A DNA stretch of 7,156 nucleotides from Clostridiales bacterium (GTDB taxonomy: Bacteria > Bacillota > Clostridia > Oscillospirales > Oscillospiraceae): the NCBI GenBank assembly GCA_003533405.1, contig DQDL01000115.1, positions 3,195 through 10,350 on the forward strand. Reading direction: 5' to 3'. Both the position numbers and the translations under genes were made by a program. Shown here piece after piece: positions 1 to 5,982 of this stretch. Under the pieces are notes generated by a model that saw only the letters and a list, made by a program, of their open reading frames with translations, did no database searches and was not told the origin of the DNA. Numbering within the stretch: the first letter of the stretch is position 1; every line of letters starts with the position of its first letter.

Positions 1-968
1 GCAAGGTGTTCGGCATTGCGACCATGAGCAGGGCGGCCGGCTGCGAAAAGGATGCGGCGAAGATAGCCGAGCTTGCGATAAGCTACCTCAAGGACGACAT
101 GGAAGCCGCAAAGAGCTTCAAGGTCGAGGGCAAGCGCAGTGACAAGAGCTTTCCCATGACCTCCATTGAGCTTTCGCAGTATGTCGGCGGCGAGCTTGCC
201 GAGGCATACCCCGAGTGCAGGGTCGATGTGCACGAGCCGGAGCTTGTGGTTCATGTCGAGATCCGTGACCTTGCAGCCTATGTCCATGCTGCGCCCACCC
301 CGGGCGCCGGCGGCATGCCGGTCGGCTCGAACGGCATCGGCGTAACGCTGCTGTCCGGCGGTATAGACAGTCCGGTGTCGACCTATATGATAGCAAAGCG
401 CGGTGTGCGGCTCATTCCCGTGCACTTTTTCTCCTTCCCGTACACCTCCGAGCAGGCCAAGCAGAAGGTCATTGAGCTTGCCGAGATACTGACTGCCTAC
501 TGCGGCAAAATGACCATCGAGATAGTGCCGTTCACGCACATTCAGGAGGAGATTCGGGCAAAGTGCCCCGAGGACTATTTCACCCTCATCATGCGCAGAT
601 TCATGATGCGCATCGCAAGCCGCATTGCCGAGGCAAACGGTGCAAAGGCGATAGTCACCGGCGAAAATCTCGGTCAGGTCGCAAGCCAGACCATGGAGGC
701 CATGGCATCCACGCAGGCGGTCATCGATCTGCCGGTTTTGCAGCCGCTTATCGGCATGGACAAGGAGGAGATAGTGCAGACAGCCCGAAAGATCGGCACA
801 TTCGAGACCTCAATACTGCCGTATGAGGACTGCTGCACCGTGTTCACCCCCAAGCACCCCAAGACGAAGCCCAAGGTGCATGAGGTTGCGGAAATTGAGT
901 CCGTTCTCGACATTGACGCACTTGTCGACGAGGCCGTTGCGGGCATAGAGAGGGTGAAGGTCGGATGA
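1..968 (+). CDS. thiI: ThiI, tRNA 4-thiouridine synthase (5' end cut off by window)
   Basis: ThiI adenylates uridine 8 of tRNA and transfers persulfide sulfur to it, giving 4-thiouridine; in many bacteria it also supplies sulfur for the thiamine thiazole. The reading frame is open to the left edge, so the GTG at 6 is an internal Val. The N-terminal NFLD and part of the THUMP domain lie outside, roughly 70 residues judged from family length. Counting from the codon at 6: rest of THUMP about 1-95; PP-loop ATP-binding motif SGGIDS at 117-122; GENLGQVASQ at 219-228, typical of the adenylation domain; and YEDCC at 273-277 in the position of the conserved catalytic cysteine (E. coli Cys344). The protein ends soon after, with no rhodanese domain, as in Bacillus subtilis ThiI, which takes sulfur directly from a dedicated cysteine desulfurase. 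Such a gene may lie upstream, but this is unseen. The stop overlaps the start of cinA (ATGA), indicating co-transcription. Confidence 0.96.
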   Translation, partial: KVFGIATMSRAAGCEKDAAKIAELAISYLKDDMEAAKSFKVEGKRSDKSFPMTSIELSQYVGGELAEAYPECRVDVHEPELVVHVEIRDLAAYVHAAPTPGAGGMPVGSNGIGVTLLSGGIDSPVSTYMIAKRGVRLIPVHFFSFPYTSEQAKQKVIELAEILTAYCGKMTIEIVPFTHIQEEIRAKCPEDYFTLIMRRFMMRIASRIAEANGAKAIVTGENLGQVASQTMEAMASTQAVIDLPVLQPLIGMDKEEIVQTARKIGTFETSILPYEDCCTVFTPKHPKTKPKVHEVAEIESVLDIDALVDEAVAGIERVKVG

Positions 969-2236
969 TGGACAAAGTTCATAATGCCGAGATACTCTCC
1001 GTCGGCACGGAGATACTTTTAGGTCATACCGTAAACACCGACGCAAGCGACATTTCGCAGATGCTCTCGGAGATCGGCATAAATGTAAAGTACCATACGG
1101 TAGTCGGCGATAACCCCGCAAGGCTTTTAGACTGCATTGAAATTGCAAAGAGCAGGGCGGATATCATCATATCCACCGGCGGTCTCGGCCCCACCTGCGA
1201 TGATCTTACAAAGCAGACGCTTGCAAAAAGCTTCGGCCTTGAGCTTGAGATGAACGAGTACGAGCGCTCGTGCCTGTACGACTACCTCACCAACCGCGGC
1301 TACAGCAAGGAGATGACCGAAAACAACCTCCAGCAGGCCATGCTGCCTGTCGGCTGCACGGTTTTCCACAACGACTGGGGCACTGCCCCCGGCTGTGCCT
1401 TTGAAAAGGACGGCGTTATCGTTCTGATGCTGCCCGGCCCGCCCAAGGAGTGCAACGCAATGTTCAAGGCCTGCGCCGTGCCGTACCTGCGCTCGCTGTC
1501 CGATGAGCAGATAGTCTCGCACGCCATCCATGTTTTCGGCATGAGCGAAAGTGCGCTCGACCAGCTTTTCCGTGACGAGATGAACGCCATGACAAACCCA
1601 ACCATGGCGCCCTACGCCAAGGAGTCCGACTGCCTTTTGCAGATAACCGCTAAGGCAGGAAGCGCCGAGGAGGCCGAGGAAATGATGAAGCCCGTTATCG
1701 AGCACTGCTGCGAGGTGCTGGGTGATGTCGTTTTCGGCATCGATGTCGAGAGCGTCGAGGAGCGGGTCATGCAGCTTTTAAGTGAAAAGAAAATGACCTT
1801 CTCCGCAGCCGAGAGCTGCACCGGCGGCGAGCTTGCAAAGCGCTTTACCGATATGCCAGGCGCAAGCGAATTTTTCCTCGGCGGCGTGACTACCTACACA
1901 AACGGCGCAAAGGCAAAGCTTTTGGGCATAGACCCCGGGCTCATCGAGGCAAAGGGAGCTGTCAGCCGTGAGGTCGCCACCCAGATGGCCGAGCGGGTGA
2001 GGGCGCTTTTAGGCACCGACATGGGTGTCGGCGTAACGGGACTTGCAGGCCCCGACGGCGACGGTGTTCACGAGGTGGGCACGGTGTTCGTGTCGCTGGC
2101 GACAAAAGACGGCACATTCGTGCGAGAGCTTCATGTCGGCGACCGCCGCACCCGCAGCTACATCCGCCGTGTTTCCGGCAATTTCGTGTTCGACATGATG
2201 CGCCGCTACATGATGGGACTCAAGATAGAACAATAA
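965..2236 (+). CDS. cinA: CinA family protein, nicotinamide-nucleotide amidohydrolase type
   Basis: This is a full-length 423-residue two-domain CinA. The N-terminal MoaB/MogA-like (COG1058) domain carries GTEILLG at 14-20, NTD at 24-26, STGGLGPTCDDLTK at 70-83 and LPGPPKE at 156-162. The C-terminal CinA domain carries AAESCTGGELA at 281-291, VTGLAGPDGDG at 357-367 and GTVFVSLA at 372-379. In characterised relatives the C-terminal domain deamidates NMN to nicotinate mononucleotide in pyridine-nucleotide salvage, and the N-terminal domain can act as an ADP-ribose pyrophosphatase. The older name refers to competence or damage induction, which nothing here supports directly. The ATG at 965 overlaps the thiI stop by 4 bases. 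The next codon (968) is also ATG and is an equally possible start. Purine-rich AGGGTGA (951-957) and AAGG (957-960) can serve as ribosome binding sites inside thiI. All key motifs are intact. Confidence 0.96.
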   Translation: MMDKVHNAEILSVGTEILLGHTVNTDASDISQMLSEIGINVKYHTVVGDNPARLLDCIEIAKSRADIIISTGGLGPTCDDLTKQTLAKSFGLELEMNEYERSCLYDYLTNRGYSKEMTENNLQQAMLPVGCTVFHNDWGTAPGCAFEKDGVIVLMLPGPPKECNAMFKACAVPYLRSLSDEQIVSHAIHVFGMSESALDQLFRDEMNAMTNPTMAPYAKESDCLLQITAKAGSAEEAEEMMKPVIEHCCEVLGDVVFGIDVESVEERVMQLLSEKKMTFSAAESCTGGELAKRFTDMPGASEFFLGGVTTYTNGAKAKLLGIDPGLIEAKGAVSREVATQMAERVRALLGTDMGVGVTGLAGPDGDGVHEVGTVFVSLATKDGTFVRELHVGDRRTRSYIRRVSGNFVFDMMRRYMMGLKIEQ

Positions 2237-2275
2237 AAATGCCCGTGCAGTTTTAAACTGCACGGGCTGAATTTT
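2234..2275. terminator. Bidirectional intrinsic terminator between convergent genes
   Basis: A perfect 10-bp GC-rich stem, GCCCGTGCAG (2241-2250) with CTGCACGGGC (2258-2267), encloses TTTTAAA, which can add three more A-T pairs. On the minus strand it is followed by a T run (complement of 2235-2239), so it should terminate the YhhN-family gene well. On the plus strand it is followed by GAATTTT (2269-2275), a weaker U tract that still serves cinA. The two stop codons are only 42 bases apart, so one hairpin serves both genes. Confidence 0.9.
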
Positions 2276-2278
2276 AAG

Positions 2279-2962
2279 TTAGATGAACAGGGCGCTCAGC
2301 GCAATGAGGAACTGCGCAAGCCAATAGGTGATGTGCACCGCACGGTTTTTGCCGTTTGTCGGGTTGCCGCTGAAGCACTGCACGGAAAGAATACTGTCGC
2401 TGATGATAAAGCTCACGCCTGCAATGCCGAAAAGCAGCGTGCCGATGCTGAAATTAAAGATCGCAGTACCCACGGCGGACACGCCCATGAAGCAGACGAA
2501 AGCGCAGTAGCCGGCAAGCGGGAAGTACAGCTTGCCGAGCTGGAGACCGTGCTTTTTCGAGTTCTGATACTCAAGCAGCAGAGCGATGATGAGCAGCGGG
2601 ATAGCGGCGATCCATGCCTTGGGGGCGATGCTGTAAAGAGCTACGACATAGAACACATGGCCGACCAAAAACGACATTGCGCCCGAGAGGAAGCACAGCG
2701 CAAACCTCTCTGTAAACACGAAGCGCAGCGCCAAAAGCTCGTCGCCCAAAAAGCCGAAGAACAGGCCGAACATCACGAGCACGGCAAAGTGGCGGTCGGT
2801 CGTGTGGAACACGGCGATTGCAGCTATCACGATGCTGCAGACGGTGGTCAGACCCTTAAACAGAACAGCCATGACGGGGTCGTTGTTCTCGGTCACCTGC
2901 GTAAATTTAAGGCCGAAGAACAGACCCGCAAGCACGAGAAGAACGATAAAAGCTATGTACAT
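2279..2962 (-). CDS. YhhN/TMEM86-family integral membrane protein (lysoplasmalogenase-like)
   Basis: This 227-residue, very hydrophobic protein has about eight predicted membrane segments and matches the YhhN family. Motifs visible are FGFLGDELL at 69-77 (Asp74), GHVFYVVAL at 101-109, SFIISDSIL at 184-192 (Asp189) and ITYWLAQFLI at 211-220, in the order and spacing I expect for the family. Animal TMEM86 members hydrolyse the vinyl-ether bond of lysoplasmalogens, and some bacterial YhhN proteins have the same activity. Many anaerobic Clostridia make plasmalogens, so that substrate is plausible, but the activity here is inferred from family only. The start chosen is ATG at 2962, because GGAGG at 2975-2971 lies 8 bases upstream; a TTG at 2977 extends the frame by five codons but would consume that ribosome binding site. 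The gene is monocistronic, divergent from the DUF1232 gene and convergent with cinA. Confidence 0.85.
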   Translation of the reverse strand: MYIAFIVLLVLAGLFFGLKFTQVTENNDPVMAVLFKGLTTVCSIVIAAIAVFHTTDRHFAVLVMFGLFFGFLGDELLALRFVFTERFALCFLSGAMSFLVGHVFYVVALYSIAPKAWIAAIPLLIIALLLEYQNSKKHGLQLGKLYFPLAGYCAFVCFMGVSAVGTAIFNFSIGTLLFGIAGVSFIISDSILSVQCFSGNPTNGKNRAVHITYWLAQFLIALSALFI

Positions 2963-2970
2963 AAAAAATA

Positions 2971-2975
2971 CCTCC
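2971..2975 (-). promoter_or_regulatory. Ribosome binding site that fixes the YhhN-family start
   Basis: GGAGG on the minus strand lies 8 bases upstream of the ATG at 2962-2960. It overlaps the in-frame TTG at 2977-2975, which argues against the longer 232-residue version. Confidence 0.85.
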
Positions 2976-3000
2976 AAGTAAAATTCGATGGGGGATTGTG

Positions 3001-3025
3001 ATAACTATACCACATGTATGGTTAT
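3001..3025. promoter_or_regulatory. Candidate operator dyad over the YhhN-gene promoter
   Basis: ATAACTATAC (3001-3010) and GTATGGTTAT (3016-3025) form 10-base inverted arms with 9 of 10 positions matching, separated by 5 bases. The dyad covers the -10 box and nearly all of the -35/-10 spacer of the minus-strand promoter, where a dimeric repressor or a spacer-binding activator would sit. No regulator gene is visible in the window, so the factor is unknown. Confidence 0.45.
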
Positions 3026-3032
3026 TTGTAAA
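3004..3032 (-). promoter_or_regulatory. Sigma-A-type promoter of the YhhN-family gene
   Basis: Reading the minus strand, TTTACA (3032-3027) is followed after 17 bases by TATAGT (3009-3004), close to the vegetative consensus TTGACA-17-TATAAT. Transcription would start near 2997, giving a leader of about 35 bases before the ATG at 2962. A dyad fills the spacer and the -10 region. Confidence 0.7.
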
Positions 3033-3062
3033 CGATTTATTAAGAAAGTAATGGGAAAACTG

Positions 3063-3090
3063 TTGCAAAAGCGCCGTTGTATGCTAAAAT
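3063..3090 (+). promoter_or_regulatory. Promoter of the DUF1232 gene, with extended -10
   Basis: TTGCAA (3063-3068) is followed after 16 bases by TAAAAT (3085-3090). A TG at 3082-3083, one base ahead of the -10 box, gives the TGnTAnnnT extended -10 form. The start site would be near 3097. The ribosome binding site AGGAG (3111-3115) lies 8 bases from the ATG at 3124. Confidence 0.7.
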
Positions 3091-3123
3091 ATATGCAGCA
3101 AGCTGCGATCAGGAGAAAAAGAT

Positions 3124-3516
3124 ATGAAAAACGAAAAAGCTGCAAAGGCACTGAGCGCCGTTGTTAACGGCACGGGAAAAACGCTTGAATTTATAGATAA
3201 GGCGGCAAGAAAGCTTGAGCCGCTGACGGGGCTGCCTATAATCGGCGGCACTATCGCCGAGGTGCAGGACATCATCTCGATGCTGGACGATTACTATCAC
3301 GGCAGGTATAAGAAAATACCCACGGCGGCGCTTTTGGGTTCACTCGGCATCCTTGCCTATCTCGTGAGCCCGCTTGACCTTATCCCCGACAATGTGCCCA
3401 TCCTCGGCTTTATCGACGATGCGTTTATTATAAACACCGTCGTCACCCTGTGTGTGGACAAGGAGCTTGAACGCTACCGTCAGTGGCGTAATGACACAAT
3501 GACCGAAACAGCCTGA
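3124..3516 (+). CDS. DUF1232 (YkvA-like) small membrane protein
   Basis: This 130-residue protein carries a DUF1232/YkvA domain of unknown function. The signature is the segment at 78-103, with LAYLVSPLDLIPD at 78-90 followed by a short linker and GFIDD at 95-99. Two hydrophobic stretches, about 68-82 and 98-111, are the likely membrane segments. The N-terminal 60 residues are Lys-rich and moderately hydrophobic at 35-52 and are not diagnostic. The C-terminus is polar (ERYRQWRND). The ATG at 3124 is supported by AGGAG 8 bases upstream and by a strong promoter. The gene stands alone, with its own promoter and a terminator that begins inside its last codons. DUF1232 proteins are widespread in bacteria; I know of no established biochemical role and do not assign one. 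Confidence 0.88.
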   Translation: MKNEKAAKALSAVVNGTGKTLEFIDKAARKLEPLTGLPIIGGTIAEVQDIISMLDDYYHGRYKKIPTAALLGSLGILAYLVSPLDLIPDNVPILGFIDDAFIINTVVTLCVDKELERYRQWRNDTMTETA

Positions 3517-3538
3517 GTGAACGCTCGGGCTGTTTTTT
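3506..3538 (+). terminator. Intrinsic terminator overlapping the DUF1232 stop codon
   Basis: AACAGCCTGAG (3507-3517) pairs with CTCGGGCTGTT (3524-3534) over 11 bp with one G-T wobble, and is followed by a T run to 3538. The left arm encodes the last residues and includes the TGA stop (3514-3516), so coding sequence and terminator stem share bases. Confidence 0.88.
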
Positions 3539-3613
3539 CGTTAAAAACGCCGCCGGAGGGGCGTAATTCTATTGTAAAATGATACGAAAATGCCCGAAGC
3601 GGGAAATTAAAGC

Positions 3614-3641
3614 TTTACATGCGGCGGATTTGCGGTAAAAT
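3614..3641 (+). promoter_or_regulatory. Promoter of the Na/Pi cotransporter-Nudix operon
   Basis: TTTACA (3614-3619) and TAAAAT (3636-3641) are spaced by 16 bases. The -10 box continues as TAAAATATAT, the same ten bases as at the DUF1232 promoter. Transcription from about 3648 gives a leader of some 59 bases. A 10-bp palindrome TAAAGCTTTA (3608-3617) overlaps the -35 box. I do not see spaced TT(A/T)ACA repeats of a Bacillus-type PhoP box. The 3539-3613 stretch upstream holds only a short GC-rich hairpin (3547-3564) and nothing else I can name. Confidence 0.65.
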
Positions 3642-3692
3642 ATATTTGTGAGAATAACGACTATCTAAGAATGAACATATCCTTTTTGGTAT

Positions 3693-3699
3693 AGGAGAG
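3693..3699 (+). promoter_or_regulatory. Ribosome binding site of the Na/Pi cotransporter
   Basis: AGGAGAG lies 7 bases before the ATG at 3707. An ATG-TAA start-stop pair (3702-3707) sits in this spacer and shares the A of the true start codon. Confidence 0.8.
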
Positions 3700-3706
3700 A
3701 AATGTA

Positions 3707-5467
3707 ATGGGAATTGCTGAAGTGCTTTCACTTCTCGGCGGCGTTGCGCTGTTTCTGTTCGGCATGTCGCTGATGGGTGACAGCCTTAAAATGGTTGCCG
3801 GCAGCAAGCTTGAGGTCGTGCTGTACCGCCTTTCGGGTACGCAGCTCAAGGGCATTCTGCTCGGCACGGGCGTAACCGCCGTCATACAGTCGTCGTCTGC
3901 GACCTCGGTCATGGTCGTCGGCTTCGTCAACTCCGAAATGATGAAGGTGCGCCAGGCGATAGGCATCATCATGGGTGCAATAATCGGCACGAGCATCACC
4001 GGTTGGATAATATGCCTTTCCGATATCGGCGGCAACACCTCCGGCTGGATGGAGCTTCTGTCAACGGAGACGCTGACCTCGGTCGTTGCGCTTATCGGCA
4101 TCATTCTTTACATGTTCTCGGGCGATATGTCCCGCCGCCATGTCGGCGGTATACTCATGGGCTTTGCGGTACTCATGTTCGGCATGAAGGCCATGAGCGG
4201 CGCCGTCTCGGGACTGAAGGACGACGAAAATTTTGTACGTATACTCACCGATTTTTCAAACCCCATCCTCGGCATCATCGTCGGCATGGCCTTTACGAGC
4301 GTTCTGCAGAGCGCCTCGGCTGCCGTCGGCATTTTGCAGGCGCTTGCAATTACCGGCGCCGTGAGCTTTGAGGTCGCATTCCCCATCATCATGGGCATCG
4401 CCATCGGCGCTGCAGTTCCGGTGCTTTTGTCTGCCATGGGCGCAAGCGCAGACGGCAAGCGCACTGCACTTTCGTATCTCGTTATTGACCTTTTCGGTGT
4501 TATCATCGTCAGCGTTATATTCTATGCCGTCAATGCATTCGCACACTTTGGTTTTATGAGCCGCACCATGACGGCTGTGAGTATTGCATTCGTAAACACG
4601 CTTTTCAGGGTCGTCATCGTCATGATACTTGCACCCATGACCGGACTTATCGAGAAGTTCGTTTCGCTCTTTGTCAAGGACGACAGGGAGCGCCTCAAGG
4701 GACTGCGCGATATGGACCTTCTGGAGGAGCGCTTCCTTACTCATCCGGCGCTCTCTATTGAGCAGAGCCGCCAGGTCATAAACTCCATGGCACGCTGCGT
4801 CGTGAAGAATGTCACCGACGCATTGTCGCTTGTGGATAAATACACTAAGGACGGCTTTGCCGAGGTGCAGAAGGAGGAGGAGCTCGTCGACCGCTACGAG
4901 GATAAGCTTGGTACATATCTTGTTCAGATAACGAGGCTTGAGCTTACAAAGCAGCAGAATATCATGGTCGGCAAGTACCTGCACTCGATAACCGACTTTG
5001 AGCGTATGAGCGACCATGCGCTGAATATCGCAGAATGTGCGCAGGAGATGCACGATAAGAAGCTCAACTTCTCAAAGTACGCAACACATGAGCTGTCTGT
5101 ACTGCGCTCTGCCGTGTCGGAGATAGTAGCGCTGGCTGTAAAGGCTTTTGTCGAGGATGACCTCAGTGTCGCATATCGCATTGAGCCCTTGGAGGAGAAG
5201 ATAGACAGCCTGTGCGACGAGATGAAGCTGCACCACATCAACCGCATAAGCGACGGTACCTGCACCCTGCAGCTCGGCTTTGTGTTCAACGACCTGCTGA
5301 CCAATCTCGAACGCATGGCCGACCACTGCTCGAATATCGGCGTTGCCATGATAGAGCTTGCAAGCGGCGCACTCGAGACGCACGATTACTACAACAAGCT
5401 CATGGAGGAGACCACCGATCAGTTCAAGGAAAGCTTTGCAAAGTACGATGCAAAGTTCAAGCTCTGA
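3707..5467 (+). CDS. Na/Pi cotransporter family protein with C-terminal PhoU-like domain
   Basis: This 586-residue protein has the full architecture of the bacterial Na/Pi cotransporter family (COG1283, E. coli YjbB-like). Residues 1 to about 320 contain two inverted Na_Pi_cotrans repeats. The first has the signature QSSSATS at 61-67 followed by GTSITGW at 94-100; the second has QSASAA at 201-206 followed by GIAIGAAVP at 230-238. Hydrophobic segments surround both. Residues of about 345-580 form a helical PhoU-like domain with the two metal-binding ExxxD motifs, ERMSD at 432-436 and ERMAD at 535-539. The family moves phosphate with sodium, as importer or, for YjbB, reported exporter; direction cannot be read from sequence. 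The PhoU-like domain probably senses or gates. The start at 3707 has a good ribosome binding site. The stop is one base before the start of the Nudix gene, so the two genes form an operon. Confidence 0.95.
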   Translation: MGIAEVLSLLGGVALFLFGMSLMGDSLKMVAGSKLEVVLYRLSGTQLKGILLGTGVTAVIQSSSATSVMVVGFVNSEMMKVRQAIGIIMGAIIGTSITGWIICLSDIGGNTSGWMELLSTETLTSVVALIGIILYMFSGDMSRRHVGGILMGFAVLMFGMKAMSGAVSGLKDDENFVRILTDFSNPILGIIVGMAFTSVLQSASAAVGILQALAITGAVSFEVAFPIIMGIAIGAAVPVLLSAMGASADGKRTALSYLVIDLFGVIIVSVIFYAVNAFAHFGFMSRTMTAVSIAFVNTLFRVVIVMILAPMTGLIEKFVSLFVKDDRERLKGLRDMDLLEERFLTHPALSIEQSRQVINSMARCVVKNVTDALSLVDKYTKDGFAEVQKEEELVDRYEDKLGTYLVQITRLELTKQQNIMVGKYLHSITDFERMSDHALNIAECAQEMHDKKLNFSKYATHELSVLRSAVSEIVALAVKAFVEDDLSVAYRIEPLEEKIDSLCDEMKLHHINRISDGTCTLQLGFVFNDLLTNLERMADHCSNIGVAMIELASGALETHDYYNKLMEETTDQFKESFAKYDAKFKL

Positions 5468-5468
5468 T

Positions 5469-5933
5469 ATGATAAATACGACCCTTTGCTACATAGAGCA
5501 CGGCGACGAGTACCTAATGCTCCACCGTGTGAAAAAGGAAAACGACATTAACCGTGACAAGTGGATAGGCCTCGGCGGCAAGTTTGAAAAGGACGAAAGC
5601 CCCGAGGAATGCCTGCTGCGTGAGGTGTACGAGGAATCGGGGCTTCGACTTACCTCGTGGCGCTACCGTGGCATCGTAACCTTTGTGAATACCGTCTGCC
5701 CGACCGAGTATATGCACCTGTTCACCTCCGATGAATTTGAGGGCGAGATAGGCGCATGCGACGAGGGCGAGCTTGAGTGGATCAAAAAAAGCGAGCTTAT
5801 GAAGCTCACACTCTGGGAGGGCGATAAAATTTTCCTCCGACTGTTAGACGAAAACGAACCGTTTTTCTCGCTGAAGCTCAGCTACGACGGCGACGAGCTG
5901 ATATCGGCAAAGCTAAACGGCAAGAACATTTGA
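5469..5933 (+). CDS. Nudix hydrolase, 8-oxo-dGTP diphosphatase (MutT/MTH1) type
   Basis: This 154-residue protein has a perfect Nudix box, GX5EX7REUXEEXGU, at 37-59 (Gly37, Glu43, Arg51-Glu52, Glu55-Glu56, Gly58). The surrounding sequence (LMLHRVKKENDIN at 17-29, KWIGLGGKF at 31-39, then WEGD and PFFSLKL near the C-terminus) fits the MTH1-like group annotated as 8-oxo-dGTP diphosphatase, which removes oxidised purine nucleotides from the pool by hydrolysis to the monophosphate and pyrophosphate. Substrate specificity is inferred from that resemblance. The ATG at 5469 is chosen because it follows the Na/Pi stop (TGA 5465-5467) by one base and gives the usual family length; an in-frame upstream ATG at 5358 would add 37 residues that are only the shifted reading of the Na/Pi gene. 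There is no clear ribosome binding site at this start, so translational coupling to the upstream gene is likely. Confidence 0.93.
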   Translation: MINTTLCYIEHGDEYLMLHRVKKENDINRDKWIGLGGKFEKDESPEECLLREVYEESGLRLTSWRYRGIVTFVNTVCPTEYMHLFTSDEFEGEIGACDEGELEWIKKSELMKLTLWEGDKIFLRLLDENEPFFSLKLSYDGDELISAKLNGKNI

Positions 5934-5952
5934 GACCCCATTCTCATACCAT
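5924..5952 (+). promoter_or_regulatory. Candidate sigma-E (mother-cell sporulation) promoter of the LysM-GH18 gene
   Basis: GAACATT (5924-5930) matches the Bacillus sigma-E -35 consensus KMATATT at 6 of 7 positions. After a 14-base spacer, CATACCAT (5945-5952) matches the -10 consensus CATACAnT with one mismatch. Transcription would begin near 5959, directly at the ribosome binding site GAGAGGTGA (5958-5966). The homologous B. subtilis yaaH is expressed under sigma-E, which fits. The consensus is from memory and clostridial sigma-E sites may differ somewhat. Confidence 0.5.
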
Positions 5953-5982
5953 GAACCGAGAGGTGACGGTATGAGAATTTTT
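5940..5982 (+). promoter_or_regulatory. Hairpin enclosing the ribosome binding site and start codon of the LysM-GH18 gene, with T run
   Basis: ATTCTCATACC (5940-5950) and GGTATGAGAAT (5968-5978) form a perfect 11-bp stem with a 17-base loop. The loop holds the ribosome binding site GAGAGGTGA (5958-5966), the right arm holds the start codon ATG (5971-5973), and the stem runs into TTTTT (5978-5982). In mRNA reading through from the Nudix gene this could act as an intrinsic terminator, as a lock on translation, or both. Confidence 0.65.

Noticed and set aside
2963..2977. TTG start at 2977 for the YhhN-family gene
   Set aside because: It would place the ribosome binding site GGAGG inside the coding sequence; the ATG at 2962 has ideal spacing.
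2333..3001. Long plus-strand open frame (222 codons) opposite the YhhN-family gene
   Set aside because: Its translation is a charged His/Glu/Lys/Gln-rich shadow with no recognisable domain, no ribosome binding site and no promoter. The minus strand encodes a clear membrane family with motifs and a good ribosome binding site.
3547..3564. GC-rich hairpin ACGCC...GGCGT in the leader between the DUF1232 and Na/Pi genes
   Set aside because: The stem is only 5 bp with no T run and lies upstream of the predicted promoter; too weak to call a terminator or riboswitch.
4256..5053. Minus-strand open frame of 265 codons inside the Na/Pi cotransporter gene
   Set aside because: The composition is that of a complement shadow (runs of His/Asp/Ala), and the plus strand is a full conserved transporter with PhoU motifs in this region.
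5358..5468. 37-residue N-terminal extension of the Nudix protein from an upstream ATG
   Set aside because: It lies wholly in the Na/Pi coding region in another frame, has Ser/Thr/Arg-rich nonsense composition, and is not needed for the Nudix fold. The ATG at 5469 gives family length.
5951..5974. Seven-codon frame (MNREVTV) ending in ATGA over the LysM-GH18 start
   Set aside because: There is no ribosome binding site ahead of it, and the predicted sporulation transcript starts after its ATG. It probably only reflects the ribosome binding site sequence.
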